A stretch of DNA of 64,000 bases from Liolophura sinensis (GCF_032854445.1 NC_088302.1:17853338-17917337); one strand, 5' to 3'. Positions 48,124-59,074 are shown, counted from the first letter of the stretch. The notes: generated from the sequence alone by a model not told the origin. Numbers and translations: made by a program.

Positions 48124-48897
48124 CCGAGAATGTATCAAGACACATATGATTACATCAAATCGTGTGATGCTTGTCAAAGAAGTAAGCAATCTCGAACAGC
48201 AAAGCCAGCCCATCTTATATCTATGCCAGTTGTAGATGTCTTCCAGCGAATGCATATTGATTTTATGGGTCCTCTAACAGAGTCTCCCGAAGGATTTAAA
48301 CACATCCTTCTCGTTGTCGATAGTGCATCGCACTGGACGGAGGCTTTCCCTTTGAAATCACAAGAGGCTACTGAAGTTGCAAAAGTTCTGTTCGAAGAAA
48401 TATTTTGTCGCTATGGTGCCCCAAACACAATAGTTTCAGACAGGGGAACAAACTTCATGTCGTCCTTGATTGCCGCCATATGTGAAATGTTTCAAGTTAC
48501 CCACGTCAAAACTAGTTCCTACCACCCTGAGACTAATGCTGCCTGTGAGCGAACAAATAGTTCCATTTTGTCTGCTCTTCGTGCCTATTGTGACGACACT
48601 CACTCCAATTGGCCAGCATTACTTCCTTGCATCATGATGTCCTTTCGGATGTCACAATGTATGAACTCCACTCAAATTTCTCCATATCGCATGTTGTTCG
48701 GCAAGGAAATGAATCTGCCATTCGACACAACCATGTTGCCTAGAAATACTCTGCCTCGTGTTACAAAACAGCATGTAACAGAAGTAATGGACCAATTAAA
48801 AGTTGCAAGAGATATAGCAGCAAAGAACACCAAAGAAGCTCATCTAAAAGCAAACAACGCTATGACAAGAAAGCAGCCCTCCCTAACTTTAAGGTAG
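48124..48897 (+). CDS. pol: Pol part 3: integrase core
   Basis: Same frame as part 2, resumed after the TGA at 48121. It has the two cysteines of the zinc finger (SCDACQRSK), then the catalytic core HIDFMGP (Asp codon 48259), SDRGTNF (Asp codon 48439) and CERTN (Glu codon 48547), an exact DD35E spacing. It inserts element cDNA into chromosomes. The frame is lost near 48858: the last dozen residues to the TAG at 48895 are out of frame, and the C-terminal domain continues in another frame. Confidence 0.92.
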   Translation, partial: PRMYQDTYDYIKSCDACQRSKQSRTAKPAHLISMPVVDVFQRMHIDFMGPLTESPEGFKHILLVVDSASHWTEAFPLKSQEATEVAKVLFEEIFCRYGAPNTIVSDRGTNFMSSLIAAICEMFQVTHVKTSSYHPETNAACERTNSSILSALRAYCDDTHSNWPALLPCIMMSFRMSQCMNSTQISPYRMLFGKEMNLPFDTTMLPRNTLPRVTKQHVTEVMDQLKVARDIAAKNTKEAHLKANNAMTRKQPSLTLR

Positions 48898-49421
48898 GTG
48901 ACTTGGTGCTCATGACTTCACATAAATCAAGGAAAGGACTATCCCCGAAGTTATGTCCAAAATTTATTGGTCCATATTACATAGTGGATGTTGGTGAGAA
49001 TCACACCTACAAGCTCCTTTAAAGGGCGGATGACTCCCTTGTAAAGTCAAGGATACATGCAAATCGCATTAAGCACTATCATGACCCAATGGATAGAGTT
49101 GAACCATTTCAACAACCCTGTAGAGAGAACAAGGAACAAATAACGGATGAGCTGGCGACAAATGCTCCCAAGGTAGGTAGTAAACAAACACAAAACACAG
49201 GTGAAAACCAAAACAATGATCAATGGTACCGAGTGGATAAATTGCTGAAAATGAAATGGTCAAATGGCAAAAGATTTTATCTCGTGAAATGGTACAAACA
49301 CCCTGAAAACTCATGGGTAGAAGAAAAAGATATATCTGAAAAACCGAAACAAATGTTTCACATAACGAGAACAAAAACTGGTCGAAGGCGGAAACGGCCA
49401 TACAGGCACTTTCGTAAGTAA
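48861..49421 (+). CDS. pol: Pol part 4: GPY/F module and chromodomain
   Basis: The third pol frame. VGDLVLMTSHKSRKGLSPK and FIGPYYIVDVG are the GPY/F module of Ty3/gypsy integrases. An in-frame TAA lies at 49020-49022. After a polar linker comes a chromodomain at about 49224-49345: YRVDKLLKMKWSNGKRFYLV, then KWYKHPENSWVEEKDI. The three positions of the aromatic cage (Y, W, Y) look filled. Chromodomains on integrases steer insertion toward marked chromatin. A short basic tail ends at TAA 49419. Such a module together with an envelope gene in one element is notable. Confidence 0.88.
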
Positions 49422-49726
49422 GCTACGGTTGCTCGCCTATAACTTTTAACTCGTTTTATACTAGTAACAAAGGAACTAGTAAACTCCAGTACCAGTTCAG
49501 CTGATTGGCTAATGGAAGGTTCAGATATGTAGTACAGCAGCTATGGAGGTCTTGTACCCGGTTCATTTAGGTTGGCGCCATTTCTCTGCTCTCTCTTCCC
49601 TCCTCTTCATATGTGGTTTGATGGCAAGTGTTAGTGCTAGGAAATGTACTTGATCACTACATTTCCAGTTCTCGCACACAAACTACATATCTCTCTCTCT
49701 TCATTCTGTTCTCCATAAGGACTTGG

Positions 49727-49873
49727 ATGAACCCGGTGCTGAGACTTCTTCTGCTCCTGATGCTATTTACAAGACCAATTTTGGCCAACCCAACGGATAA
49801 GGGTATAGATATAATTCAGAGGTTGAATTATGGTGTCTTGTTTGTAAAACAGGGGACACTATGCTATGGGTGA
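49727..49873 (+). pseudogene. env: Env signal peptide segment
   Basis: An ATG at 49727 begins MNPVLRLLLLLMLFTRPILA followed by NPTDKG: a short n-region, a leucine-rich core and a small residue at the likely cleavage point, a convincing signal peptide. The frame ends at TGA 49871-49873. The next Env segment lies in another frame, overlapping at 49866, so a frame change separates the signal peptide from the rest. Confidence 0.75.
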
Positions 49874-50762
49874 GGAATTCTGGCTAAACACGTTCGAAAT
49901 AGAGTTACCCCAATCTCTTCCGGTAACAGTGCCAGCCCCTTGTGCCCCAATTGCAGAAAACTGTAAAAACAGCAGTGATCATAGGAGATACGCCTTTTAC
50001 TCCGTGCAACTTCGAACACGGAAAGTTTTGACAGATACAATGCGCTTTATCAATATGCTAGTACCTGAGATTAATTCGGATAGGTATAGACGGAAACGCG
50101 CATTGTTCTCCTTTATAGGACAATTATCTAAATCTTTATTCGGCACGGCCACTGTTAATGACGTTAAAGTTCTGTCATCTCACATCATATCACTTCAAAA
50201 GAGCACTACGGGATTGGCAACCGCATTGCAACAACACGAACATGAATTGTCATCATATATGACAACGATAAATAAACGTTTCAAAAACATCATTAATGGG
50301 GTCACAAATAACCATAGAGAATTTGAAACTATTAGAACAGAGTTGGAGGACGTTGCCAGAACCGAGGAAAAAGCATACTCGAGCTTAGTGATGTTAATAA
50401 CCCAACAAATGAATGAAGCAACCGGAGTGGAATATCAGTTACGAGACCTAAAAGACAGTATTACCAACTTAGCCAATGGAATATTAACACCAACGCTAAT
50501 CTCTCCCCACACTCTGACTCATGCTGTTCACAAAATTCAAAACATACTTACCAATCGCTATCCCAATTTCCATGTAATTCATACAGACGCCAACTATTAT
50601 TATAAACAGGGTTCGTTTCTTTTCGCTCGTTCTAAATCACGTTTGTACATAACGATTAAATTCCCAATTTCTCCTATAAAATCAGCACTGTCATTATTCA
50701 AAATGTGTACCTGTCCCGATAAATACCACGTCACCTCACGCTTCTCAATTATTAGGTATTGA
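49866..50762 (+). CDS. env: Env middle segment with furin site and fusion peptide
   Basis: A 298-codon open segment of an errantivirus/baculovirus F-type envelope. It has a basic RYRRKR furin-like site at residues 73-78 (cleavage after 50099), immediately followed by the hydrophobic ALFSFIGQLSKSLFG fusion peptide typical of gypsy and baculovirus F proteins. A long helical/coiled-coil region follows (about residues 95-205, heptad-like, with TGLATALQQHEHELSSY). F proteins mediate membrane fusion. The frame is lost near 50706, and the last 18 or so residues are out of frame. Its ATG is internal; the natural start would be the signal peptide ORF at 49727. Confidence 0.85.
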   Translation: MGEEFWLNTFEIELPQSLPVTVPAPCAPIAENCKNSSDHRRYAFYSVQLRTRKVLTDTMRFINMLVPEINSDRYRRKRALFSFIGQLSKSLFGTATVNDVKVLSSHIISLQKSTTGLATALQQHEHELSSYMTTINKRFKNIINGVTNNHREFETIRTELEDVARTEEKAYSSLVMLITQQMNEATGVEYQLRDLKDSITNLANGILTPTLISPHTLTHAVHKIQNILTNRYPNFHVIHTDANYYYKQGSFLFARSKSRLYITIKFPISPIKSALSLFKMCTCPDKYHVTSRFSIIRY

Positions 50763-52164
50763 TAGTTACCTCGCAATCACAACAGGAAACGATTATTACA
50801 CAACTATAGACAAAGATACGTTGGAACGATGCTCAAACCATAAACATAGGTAGTGTTCAAATATACTCAGTCTGTCTCCAATAACACACGCCTCTTGTGT
50901 TGCGGCGCTTTTCTTGAACCAAAAAGAAAATGTTCATCAACTATGCAATTTTCGTTTTCTAGAAACACCTATTCGGTCCTCCATTATGGAAGTATATCCT
51001 TCGGCTATTCTAGTACATAAAATAACTTCAGTGTCGCTCTCATGTCATGGGTTGCAACGAGTAGTCCCTGGTTGTACCTTTTGCATTAGTACAATACCAT
51101 GTCAATGCTCCCTTGCCACACCAAATATCTATATTCCACCTCGATTGGCCTCGTGCGCCAATTCTACTAAGGATATCGCGGTACGACATCCAGTTAATTT
51201 AGCCTTGCTCCAATCATTTTTTTCAAGTAGCGAAATTCATGATATTTTACCTGACACGACATTTCCCCAACCCTTGGAAGTTGACGTGCCCAAATTTCAA
51301 TTGTATAACCACACGTTCTCTACTATGCTTGCTGCTGACCAACGGAGCCACCTAAGCTTAGCGCGCATGGCAGAAAGTGCCAAAAGAAACGCAATGGTAT
51401 TTAGACATTTGGCAGAACCCATTTTATCTGGTGACGCACATATTGAGTCATCATGGATGGACACAACGTCCATTTTAGCATTAGCATCATGTGCTCTCGC
51501 AAGTCTAGCAATATTAGCATTTATTTGGACATTTATCAGAATGAGAGCACTTACTGCTTTGATTTTACTATTGCAAACAAAACAGGCAACAGCGGATGTA
51601 ATACTTCCAACCTTCCGCTATTTTAAAGCTACCACCATCCATCCAGATACAACGTCCGAAACCCCAGTGGATGAAAACGCATATCACTATTGGATAACGG
51701 CCATATTAATTATTCAAACGTGTACCCTTATTATATTTTTAATAAAGTCTCAACGGAAGAACCATCGTTCCACAATTCTCTTAGAGATAACTTCCGGGTG
51801 CCAGTGTTGCATGGTTCCGCTTGCGAGTATTCCGCTCTGCCTCTCACATACTGATATCATTTATCCAAACGATATTTCCGATATCGCTGTAAAGGGCCAA
51901 ATTGTGCAAACGTTACATTTTTCTCTAGTTGGTTTTCGTATTATCAATCGTCTCTCTGATAGAGAAATCGAAGTCCCAATGTCAATTCCATTACGACCAT
52001 GGACAGCATTTCAAGTAAAACGAATAATAAGCAAACCCTTTATCGCTTATTTAGTTTTTCAACATCAAGGGTATTTAACAGCCCTTCAACGATCCTGGCA
52101 AACTGTCCAATCTCACGATGCATCAAACGGAGATTACAAATCAATCATACCGATGCTCGCTTAA
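50707..52164 (+). CDS. env: Env C-terminal segment with two membrane helices
   Basis: Continues Env in a third frame, with one in-frame TAG at 50851-50853, then open for 436 codons to TAA 52162. The ectodomain part is cysteine-rich (VPGCTFCISTIPCQCSLATP). The first membrane helix is at about 51470-51545 (SILALASCALASLAILAFIW). After a 45-residue linker a second helix lies at about 51690-51750 (WITAILIIQTCTLIIFLI), then a basic stretch and about 135 more residues containing ITSGCQCCMVPLASIPLC. Errantiviral Env proteins usually end soon after one helix, so the extension is unusual. Its function is unknown. Confidence 0.75.
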
Positions 52165-52762
52165 ATATTAGCAATCCAGAAAACAGGTATGAGTATGTCC
52201 AAGACTATACGGGTAGTTTTATATTGTGCAATTATCAGTTGGTTTATTGTTAAATTCCTGTTCTTATGATTTATTCTAAATTGATTTGTATATCTATGAT
52301 GTCGCCTGTAAATAGTATATATATATATATATATTTTCCTTTTTTTTTTCTCTCACTGGACAAGGGACGCTTAGTTCGTTATATTTGCGGAGCAAATATC
52401 TTTTAAGTGGACGGATAATATTAAGGATGGTATTGATCCTTCTATAAAGTATAAACAGCACAGATGGATAAAGTAACTGTTTTGTTTTGTTTTTATAATA
52501 TCGTGTACATATAGCTTAACTTAGTATTATGAATTATATTAAATAACCTTCTTGTCTCTTTTATCTATATCTTTGTCCATTTGTAGAGTTGATATATTCA
52601 ATCAAGTTATGGCATCTGACACTATTGTTTAAATTGCTCAGTATGGCGCTTAATTATTGCGCAAGGGTAACAACTTGGTCGGCTGGCAGCTGCAGACAGG
52701 CCTATTCATGTGTGAACCACCTACGGAGTACACCTGGCACTCGCATCTAGTAGGACCTGTTC
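52165..52762 (+). other. 3' untranslated region of the gypsy element
   Basis: A non-coding stretch between env and the LTR segment, with a short TA repeat (52316-52333) and a T-run. No purine tract directly precedes 52763, although short purine stretches occur at about 52360 and 52430. Part of this may belong to a longer 3' LTR. Confidence 0.6.
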
Positions 52763-53001
52763 TGGTTACACGAGAGGAACTACCTGTAGTTGTCAACCAG
52801 CTTAACCTAGACCACCTGGACTGCAATGCATTGTTGGACAGTAGATATAAACCCGAAGTCGAAACAGTACGTCAGATTAAAACTGACTGCTATAAAGAAA
52901 TATATCTCGCTGATCCAACAATTCTTTGTTGTCCAGTTTTTCAGAAGGATAGTAACAAGAATTGAGTTATAGAAGGGTAAGGAGTTGAAACCTTTTCTAT
53001 A
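52763..53001 (+). repeat. 3' LTR segment
   Basis: Matches 44185-44423 at 238 of 239 positions. The frame starting upstream at 52657 and reading into the LTR is not a gene. Confidence 0.9.
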
Positions 53002-53081
53002 CACGCCTTATTCTCATTATTTATTTATTTCGGTCATTTATAAAACGTTTCCATGTAGGCAGTTGTTTTCTTCATCTTAGG

Positions 53082-53276
53082 CTAAAACACACAAGACAAC
53101 ATACATATACTGAATAAAAATCAGAGCAGAGACGACAGTGTAATATGGTGATATGGTAAATGTCAAGACGGACGCGGTGAAATCCTGCATCTTGTCAGTT
53201 TAGGGTAAAGTGGGGTTATATGGACCCTCGGATAATATGGACAGCCTGGATATTTCAGCCTGAAGTGTTTGTCAGA
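53082..53276 (+). repeat. flanking duplicate R2
   Basis: Direct repeat of R1 (43637-43896). It includes the first 70 bases of the DNA element that begins at 53206. Confidence 0.75.
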
Positions 53277-53713
53277 TGCATGTATTGAGGAATAAAGTAT
53301 TTGTAGATATATAGGCTTATAGTGGTTTAAGGAATTATACCGTGTATGTAAGTCTTTACCAGGATTTGAACTTGGATCTTTACCCATAATAAGGTCGAAA
53401 CTGGAAACTGTTGGATCACGGCACATAGCATGAACTAAATCTTATTTTCTGTGTTCTGACATATTTTCTCAATTAAAAGCTGTTCCTTTTTAGTAATTAT
53501 TACAGCACTTTATCATTTGGGGTAATATGGACACAGGGAGTATGGACACCTTTGGCAACATTTTCATGTCTTCTTGCATAAAGCCATTTTAAAATTAAAA
53601 GTTTCATTGTCCCAAGGTATATATAGGGATAAATTCTACTCAGCTTGACTTGTTTTTTTTTTTTTTTTGACAAAACTCGCTTAAGCTTAAGGGGTCCACA
53701 TTACACCGCTTTA
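53206..53713. mobile_element. MITE-like DNA element with TA target
   Basis: The ends TAAAGTGGGGTTATATGGACC and (reverse complement of 53691-53713) TAAAGCGGTGTAATGTGGACC form 22-bp inverted repeats flanked by TA/TA. Inside, GGTAATATGGACAC-like words recur (53230, 53520), and there is a T18 run at 53651. About 508 bp and no transposase. The TA target fits a Tc1/mariner or pogo-type partner. Confidence 0.65.
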
Positions 53714-53999
53714 CATAACTATGGTACCGTATATAGAATGCAGGGTTGAAGTAAGTCACTTTTATATGCATTTATACATGATTTATATGATGCAACTTCT
53801 ACGCATGCCGATGAAAGCATACCCCTTTCCTTACCACATATCAACCCACTACCGATAGAGAACAGTCTGGCTGAAGACGATACAATCATGATGGTGAAGT
53901 CGTGCACACTGTATGCACAGAACTGATCCATACTCACACATTTTATCCTGGAAAGCTGTCGGTCATTGAGTAGCGAAGAACAAGTCAATATAAACGTCG

Positions 54000-54335
54000 A
54001 TTTCTTAGTCATATGGTTACAAGGAGTCATTAGGTGTGTGTTCATATACTGTGTCTTCTTGTGCCAGGGCTAGTGTATGGTGCTAAAGTGCTGCCGCCAC
54101 TGAAATATCAAGCCGAAGACACCAGTCATGACACCAAACCAATCACGTTAGACTGACACCGGGCCAACCAGTCATGTTTGCTTTCTCTACCCTCTCAGTG
54201 CTGAGCCCCAAGCAAGGCAGTAACAAGTACCATTTTAAAAGTCTTGGGTATGACCCAAGCTGGGTGTGATCCCGGGTCTCCCGATTTTAAGACGGACGCT
54301 CTAAGCACACAGGCCACTGAAGCAGCCGCCTGGAG
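54000..54335 (-). repeat. SINE family D, partial
   Basis: GTCATATGGTTACAAGGAGTC, GACACCGGGCCAACCAGTC and GATCCCGGGTCTCCCGA match copy 1 at 40570-41290. The tail end is missing and the tRNA-like head lies at the right. Confidence 0.8.
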
Positions 54336-54388
54336 TATTAAATATGAATATCTGTGTGCACATAGATAGTTGTTTTAATGTCTTATAG

Positions 54389-54520
54389 TCTGACAGCAAA
54401 CTGCGGATGGTTGTGGGTTTCCCCCGGGCTCTGTCCGGTTTCCTCCCACCACAATGCTGCTCTTGAGTACGGCGTAAAACACGTATCAAGTAAATAAATA
54501 AATAAAAAAATAAATAATGT
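54389..54520 (+). repeat. SINE family A, 3' fragment
   Basis: Begins in the body (ACAGCAAACTGCGGATGG) and runs through CTTGAGTACGGCGTAAAAC to an AAATA-rich tail. About 20 bases before the tail motif are deleted. Confidence 0.85.
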
Positions 54521-55009
54521 AATGTGGTTAAAAAGTAGTGTATACCTGCACGTACAAAACGACAAAGTAGATGTACAGGTCTTCATTGCACGAATGGCAA
54601 CGGATATAGTTATTCCTCTTTGTACGGAAATGGTATATTAATAATACTTAATACATATGGAGTCGGACATCATTGGAACACGGTAACAGCTATTATTTTC
54701 ATATTGATATATAGATACTTAAACAGTGACGGTGCCTTACACTGACCGGCACGTCGGGCATTTCCATCACCAGCCTTTTTAAAACTCTTTAGTTTACGGT
54801 AGCCGACATCATTGGCTCTATATTTCCTGGAGCCCAGCGCACTGACTGGTTGGTTTGGTGTTAGTTATATACTACATGCATGCTAGATCGGGACTGGTTC
54901 CAACCACAGTGTCTTTGTGCTGCATCAGACGTCAGCGATGCAGAACTCTCTATTGATACGATAAATATGGATTTAAAAATGGTAATTCATAACGTTAAGC
55001 CCTCCGAAA
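54521..55009. other. intergenic sequence
   Basis: No gene or repeat is recognised. Confidence 0.4.
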
Positions 55010-55340
55010 ATAGAGTGAGTGAGTGAGTGCTTGGGGCTTAACGTAGTACTTAACAATTTTTCAGTCATAGGACGAAGGAATCCTTAGAATGCATGTAATG
55101 TGCCTCCTTGTCGTAGGATGGATTTCCACCGCTCTTTTATCTAGTGCTGCTTCACTGAGACGCCTTACCGACGGCAAGTAAGGCACCCCGCCCGAGCCAT
55201 TATACTGACACGGGCCAACCAGTAGCTGCACCTTCAAGCTGAACGTCAAGCGAGGAAGCTGCAACTTCCTCTTTTAAGATCTTAGGTGTGACTCGACCCA
55301 GGATTGACCCTGGATCTAGCGCTCCCGAAGCGGACGGTTT
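55010..55340 (-). repeat. SINE family D, copy without A box
   Basis: Tail GAGTGAGTGAGTGCTTGGGG at the left; the body closely matches the nested copy at 40866-41229. The copy stops inside the tRNA-like head (GGATCTAGCGCTCCCGAAGC), so it is 5'-truncated. Confidence 0.88.
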
Positions 55341-55933
55341 CGGAAATGGACAAAAGTCTACAGGTGCATTGCAGCACGACCAACATGGAATATTCGCGTG
55401 TAGTTTTTAACTGACGATCAATTACCACCTTATCAACAATACAATACAGACATTTTATAACGCAGTAGGCTTATGTTGTCTCCGAAAGAACCATATGAGA
55501 TGTTTCTGCGGGCGACTGACTCCATGTATAGAATATAAATAAAGTTTCCAGTTAATGAAGTCTCAAGCTTGTACAAACAATGAGGTAATTCATTAAAAAG
55601 CCGGTTTCTGTTTGAGCAGAGAATTTTGTTATTCATGTTTAACGGTTGTCATGGAAACGTTTTCTGAGTGATTTGGAATTCAGATGCGGTCTGCCTAACA
55701 AGTCCGTCCGTCCTATTATACCTACAAAGCTGGCGGATTATTTCTTCAAATGATTATTTCTACATGAAAAAACATGTATGTTTACTTATGGTATGTGAAT
55801 TACTGGAAATAATCCTTTGCTGAAGATGTAGATCAAATGAATTTAAAGGCGGCTTAATATATATTCAGCTTCAGTATGAATTTGTACTATATATTAGATA
55901 TGATAGTCCTGTTTAACGGAGTAGGTCCATTTG
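55341..55933. other. intergenic sequence
   Basis: No gene or repeat is recognised. Confidence 0.4.
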
Positions 55934-56128
55934 TTTTTATTTATTTACTTATTTATTTGACTGGTGTTTGTTTTACATCGTACTCAAGAATATTTCATTT
56001 ATACGACGGGGACCAACATTATGGTTGGAGGAAACCATCCACAAGTTGCTGGAAGACCTTCCCTCTTATGAACGCAGGGGAACCCATGCAGCGTGAGAGG
56101 CTCCCGAGTCACTGGGCCGACGCACGAC
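55934..56128 (-). repeat. SINE family A, internally deleted
   Basis: TTTATTTATTTACTTATTTATTTGA tail, ACTCAAGAATATTTCATTTATACGACGG, GGTTGGAGGAAACC, then a jump to the head-proximal GTGAGAGGCTCCCGAGTCA. Confidence 0.8.
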
Positions 56129-57884
56129 AATTTCATACGTTCACTACATGCATGCTATATCCACGCAACTGGTATGACCCGGAAGGATTTCTTATCTGGT
56201 TTTGACTTACAATGAAAGATTAATCAAGCTTTAAGCTCGCTTGTTCCTGTTTTCGAACGAAGTCTAACACAACAGATGGGATCCGGCTTTGGAAGCTCTT
56301 TATGACAGCATCACATGCATATATATATGTGATGTATGCCGACATTTGAACACTTTTAGTCCCCTGGGGTTTTTGAAAGTTAAATATATAGTCAAAGGTT
56401 AGGAAGACGAACGTAAGTTCACCATAATTGGGTCCCGTTTTGCAAATCCGTCGCAATACAGCATAACGTCTGAAGCCTTTTCTTTTCGATGGTACTGAGT
56501 TCAAATAAGGTAACGAGTTCGAATCCAGCTCTCGCTATACTTCGGCTCAATATTTCATCTACGACGACACAAATAATGTCGTCATGTTATAGGCATATAT
56601 GATGGCCCCAGTGGAAGGTTATGTTATATAGCAAGACATCAGATACGACACCTATCTGCATCCAGTCACATTATACCTTGTACACCACTCCGTGTAATGT
56701 CCCAAATGATGGAGTATGCTAAGCAAAATACCAGCGTATTTATAGACAAAAATGTTTTACACCTCTGATGTAAAGTTCCAGGCTATTCCTACTACTCAGC
56801 GCTACGTAAGACTTTTAACATAGGTAATCTTGGTACAACCTCCCTTGGCACTCAGCAAAGAAGGACAATGTACTGGCCGGTGTCGGTATAATGTGACTGG
56901 GTGGGGTACCCTGTCTGGTGTCTTCGATCACGTGTGGCGCTCCAGTGAGGTAGCACTATAAATATTTCGACACTGGGTCCGACCCGCTTCAAGGAGACAC
57001 GGTCTTGATACGAAGTCTTGCTAAAAGCGATTCCCAAACAAGCAAATTAAACAAACCCAAGCTAGCTTATAGGCTACTGGAAGGTTGAGAACGTTAAGAA
57101 AGTTTACTGTGTTGTCATTTGGACTGTCTGGGAGTGTAGGATAAGGCTATAATATCAGCACCACTTGTAACAAATATATCTGCTATGAGAATCCCCAAGA
57201 AATGTCGAAAACGGCTGAAGTTGGATTTCGTTGAGCTTTTCAAGCTCATGGACGTTTAGATAACTTCAAGTATTGACTCAGAAAATGTTGCCTTGGAGAA
57301 GACACTGAAGGAGTGAAAACCACAAACGCCTAGTGATTACTGTTTTTCAGTCTCTACTGAAACAGCTATTGTGGGTATTCTTTTGTTCATTAAGCGACTG
57401 TATTAAGTAAATGGCTTCTTGGTATATCAAGATGATATTAAAGTATCCCACGGCATAGAAGATGATAGTGTATTTCAAGGGAAGTAACTCCTGTGGTCAG
57501 ACTTGACTTGCGTCCATTTCTCTCGCATCACAGACACCGCACACCAAATACATGTATGTAAACAGATATATCAAAGTAAATAGACGTGTTTGCGAAATTT
57601 TAAACACCTTAATAAGTAAATAAAGAAATAACTTAAGTAATTTATAGCCTTGTAGCAAGTTTAGTACATGTTTCACTCGTCAAAAGCATGCAAATTTGCA
57701 ACATGAAAGTGTACATAGTTTAGTGTCAAGTGCAATTTGCGTCCTGCGTGCACATGCCATTTTGTTAACGTTTAACTTCATTTGTGAAAGAAAAGAATAC
57801 TCTGCATTGTGCTATTATTGATGTATAATGAATAAAGTCGTGTACAAACCGGAAAAATAAAATGACCCGAAAATGTATAAAATA
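56129..57884. other. intergenic sequence with decayed SINE D pieces
   Basis: 56640-56700 and 56865-57000 contain family D-like words in opposite orientations (CATCCAGTCACATTATACC; GGTGTCGGTATAATGTGACTGGG). GGGAAGTAACTCCTG lies at 57479. No gene is recognised. Confidence 0.45.
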
Positions 57885-58017
57885 TATGTAAAAGTGAAAG
57901 TATGTCCGATGCTGAATCAAACAGCAAAGATTTTACATTTTAGTAGGCCTATGTATGTATGCATATACGTATGTATGCATATACGTATGTATGTATGTAT
58001 GTATGTATGTATGTATG

Positions 58018-58048
<31 letters not shown>

Positions 58049-58430
58049 TGTATGCATGTGTGTATGCTTGGGATTTAACGTTGTACTTTCCAAGTTTTCA
58101 GTTATATGACGACGAGAAGTCATCAGGCGTATGTACATATACATGTGTCTACTTGTGGCAGGGTGAGTCAATGCGGCCAAAGTGCTGTCGCCACGAAAAT
58201 ATCATCCCGAAGATACGAGACATTACACCCCAACAAGTCACACTATACTGACACCGGTGCAACCTGTCATGTTTCCTTGCTCTAACCTCAGTGATGAGCG
58301 CCAAAAGCGAGGCAGCAACAAGTACCATTTTAAAAGTCTTTCGTATCTATCACGTATTAATCACGGTGTGTCCCGGCTTGGAGGCGGACGCTCTCACTAC
58401 TAGGCCATCGAAGCGGTCTACATTTTATTT
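57885..58430 (-). repeat. SINE family D with ATGT tail and shared flank
   Basis: A tRNA-like head remnant at the right (CGGACGCTCTCACTACTAGGCC), a body with GACACCGGTGCAACCTGTC, an ATGT tail at 57951-58046, and a 50-bp left flank (GTATGTCCGATGCTGAATCAA) that matches 40397-40447. Confidence 0.82.
57951..58046. repeat. ATGT tetranucleotide microsatellite
   Basis: ATGT/ATACGT units forming the tail of the adjoining SINE. The tyrosine-valine-cysteine open frames across it are artefacts. Confidence 0.95.
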
Positions 58431-59074
58431 GACAGGAATAATTATTTAAACGACAATTAACCTTTGTTTGTAAAAATTAATTCGAATTTATTTTTTTATT
58501 GGATGAAAGCAGATTACTTTGGCTCAAAGAATGAACATAGCATATCTCTTGGAAAGATGTTAAGAAACCTATCAACCCATATTCCAATAAGAAATATTGA
58601 GATGGTTTTATATTTTGGATAACTTTGTACAACTCCCGTAAAGTTCTCCCGTTTAAATCTTATGGTTTTCTGGTAAGTGTATTCATTTTCAGGCAGAAAG
58701 CATTTTACATATTCGGGGATGGTTTTAGAAATTTGGGCGATTTTACAAAGCCAAGCAATTGTTTTACATTTCGGGATGATTTCTCCATTCATTTACAGTT
58801 TCGGGTTTTACAGCCATGCATTATTTAGACCATGTCTGTTAAAATTTTATCGCAAGAAACCCGTCATCGGGGAAAGAACAAAAATAATGTCATTCTACAC
58901 TTAATATACAGACTGATTCACAAAGTTCGAAGTCTTAAAAAGAAAAGTCTAATCTTTATACATATTACATCAATCAAAGACGCCACGCCCACATACACTG
59001 TGTAACCAAACAAACCACTCTAGGCACCGTCCTCTTATATCTATACAGCTAGCTGACCAATGAAATGTGAAAAA
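58431..59074. other. intergenic sequence
   Basis: No gene or repeat is recognised. Confidence 0.4.

Larger units (their letters stand above)
44185..53001 (+). mobile_element. Ty3/gypsy endogenous retrovirus-like element with chromodomain and env
   Basis: In order: 5' LTR segment, candidate primer site, gag, protease, reverse transcriptase, RNase H, integrase with GPY/F and chromodomain, errantivirus-like envelope, about 600 bp of 3' untranslated sequence, and 3' LTR segment. Gag and pol share one frame with a single UAG between them. Breaks: frame changes near 47016, 48858, 49866-49871 and 50706, and in-frame stops at 48121, 49020 and 50851. The LTR segments differ at one base in 239. No target-site duplication or polypurine tract is visible. 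It sits between the direct repeats R1 and R2. Confidence 0.95.

Noticed and set aside
53163-53426. Minus-strand 87-codon frame across R2
   Set aside because: It runs across the end of a MITE and is not conserved in R1.
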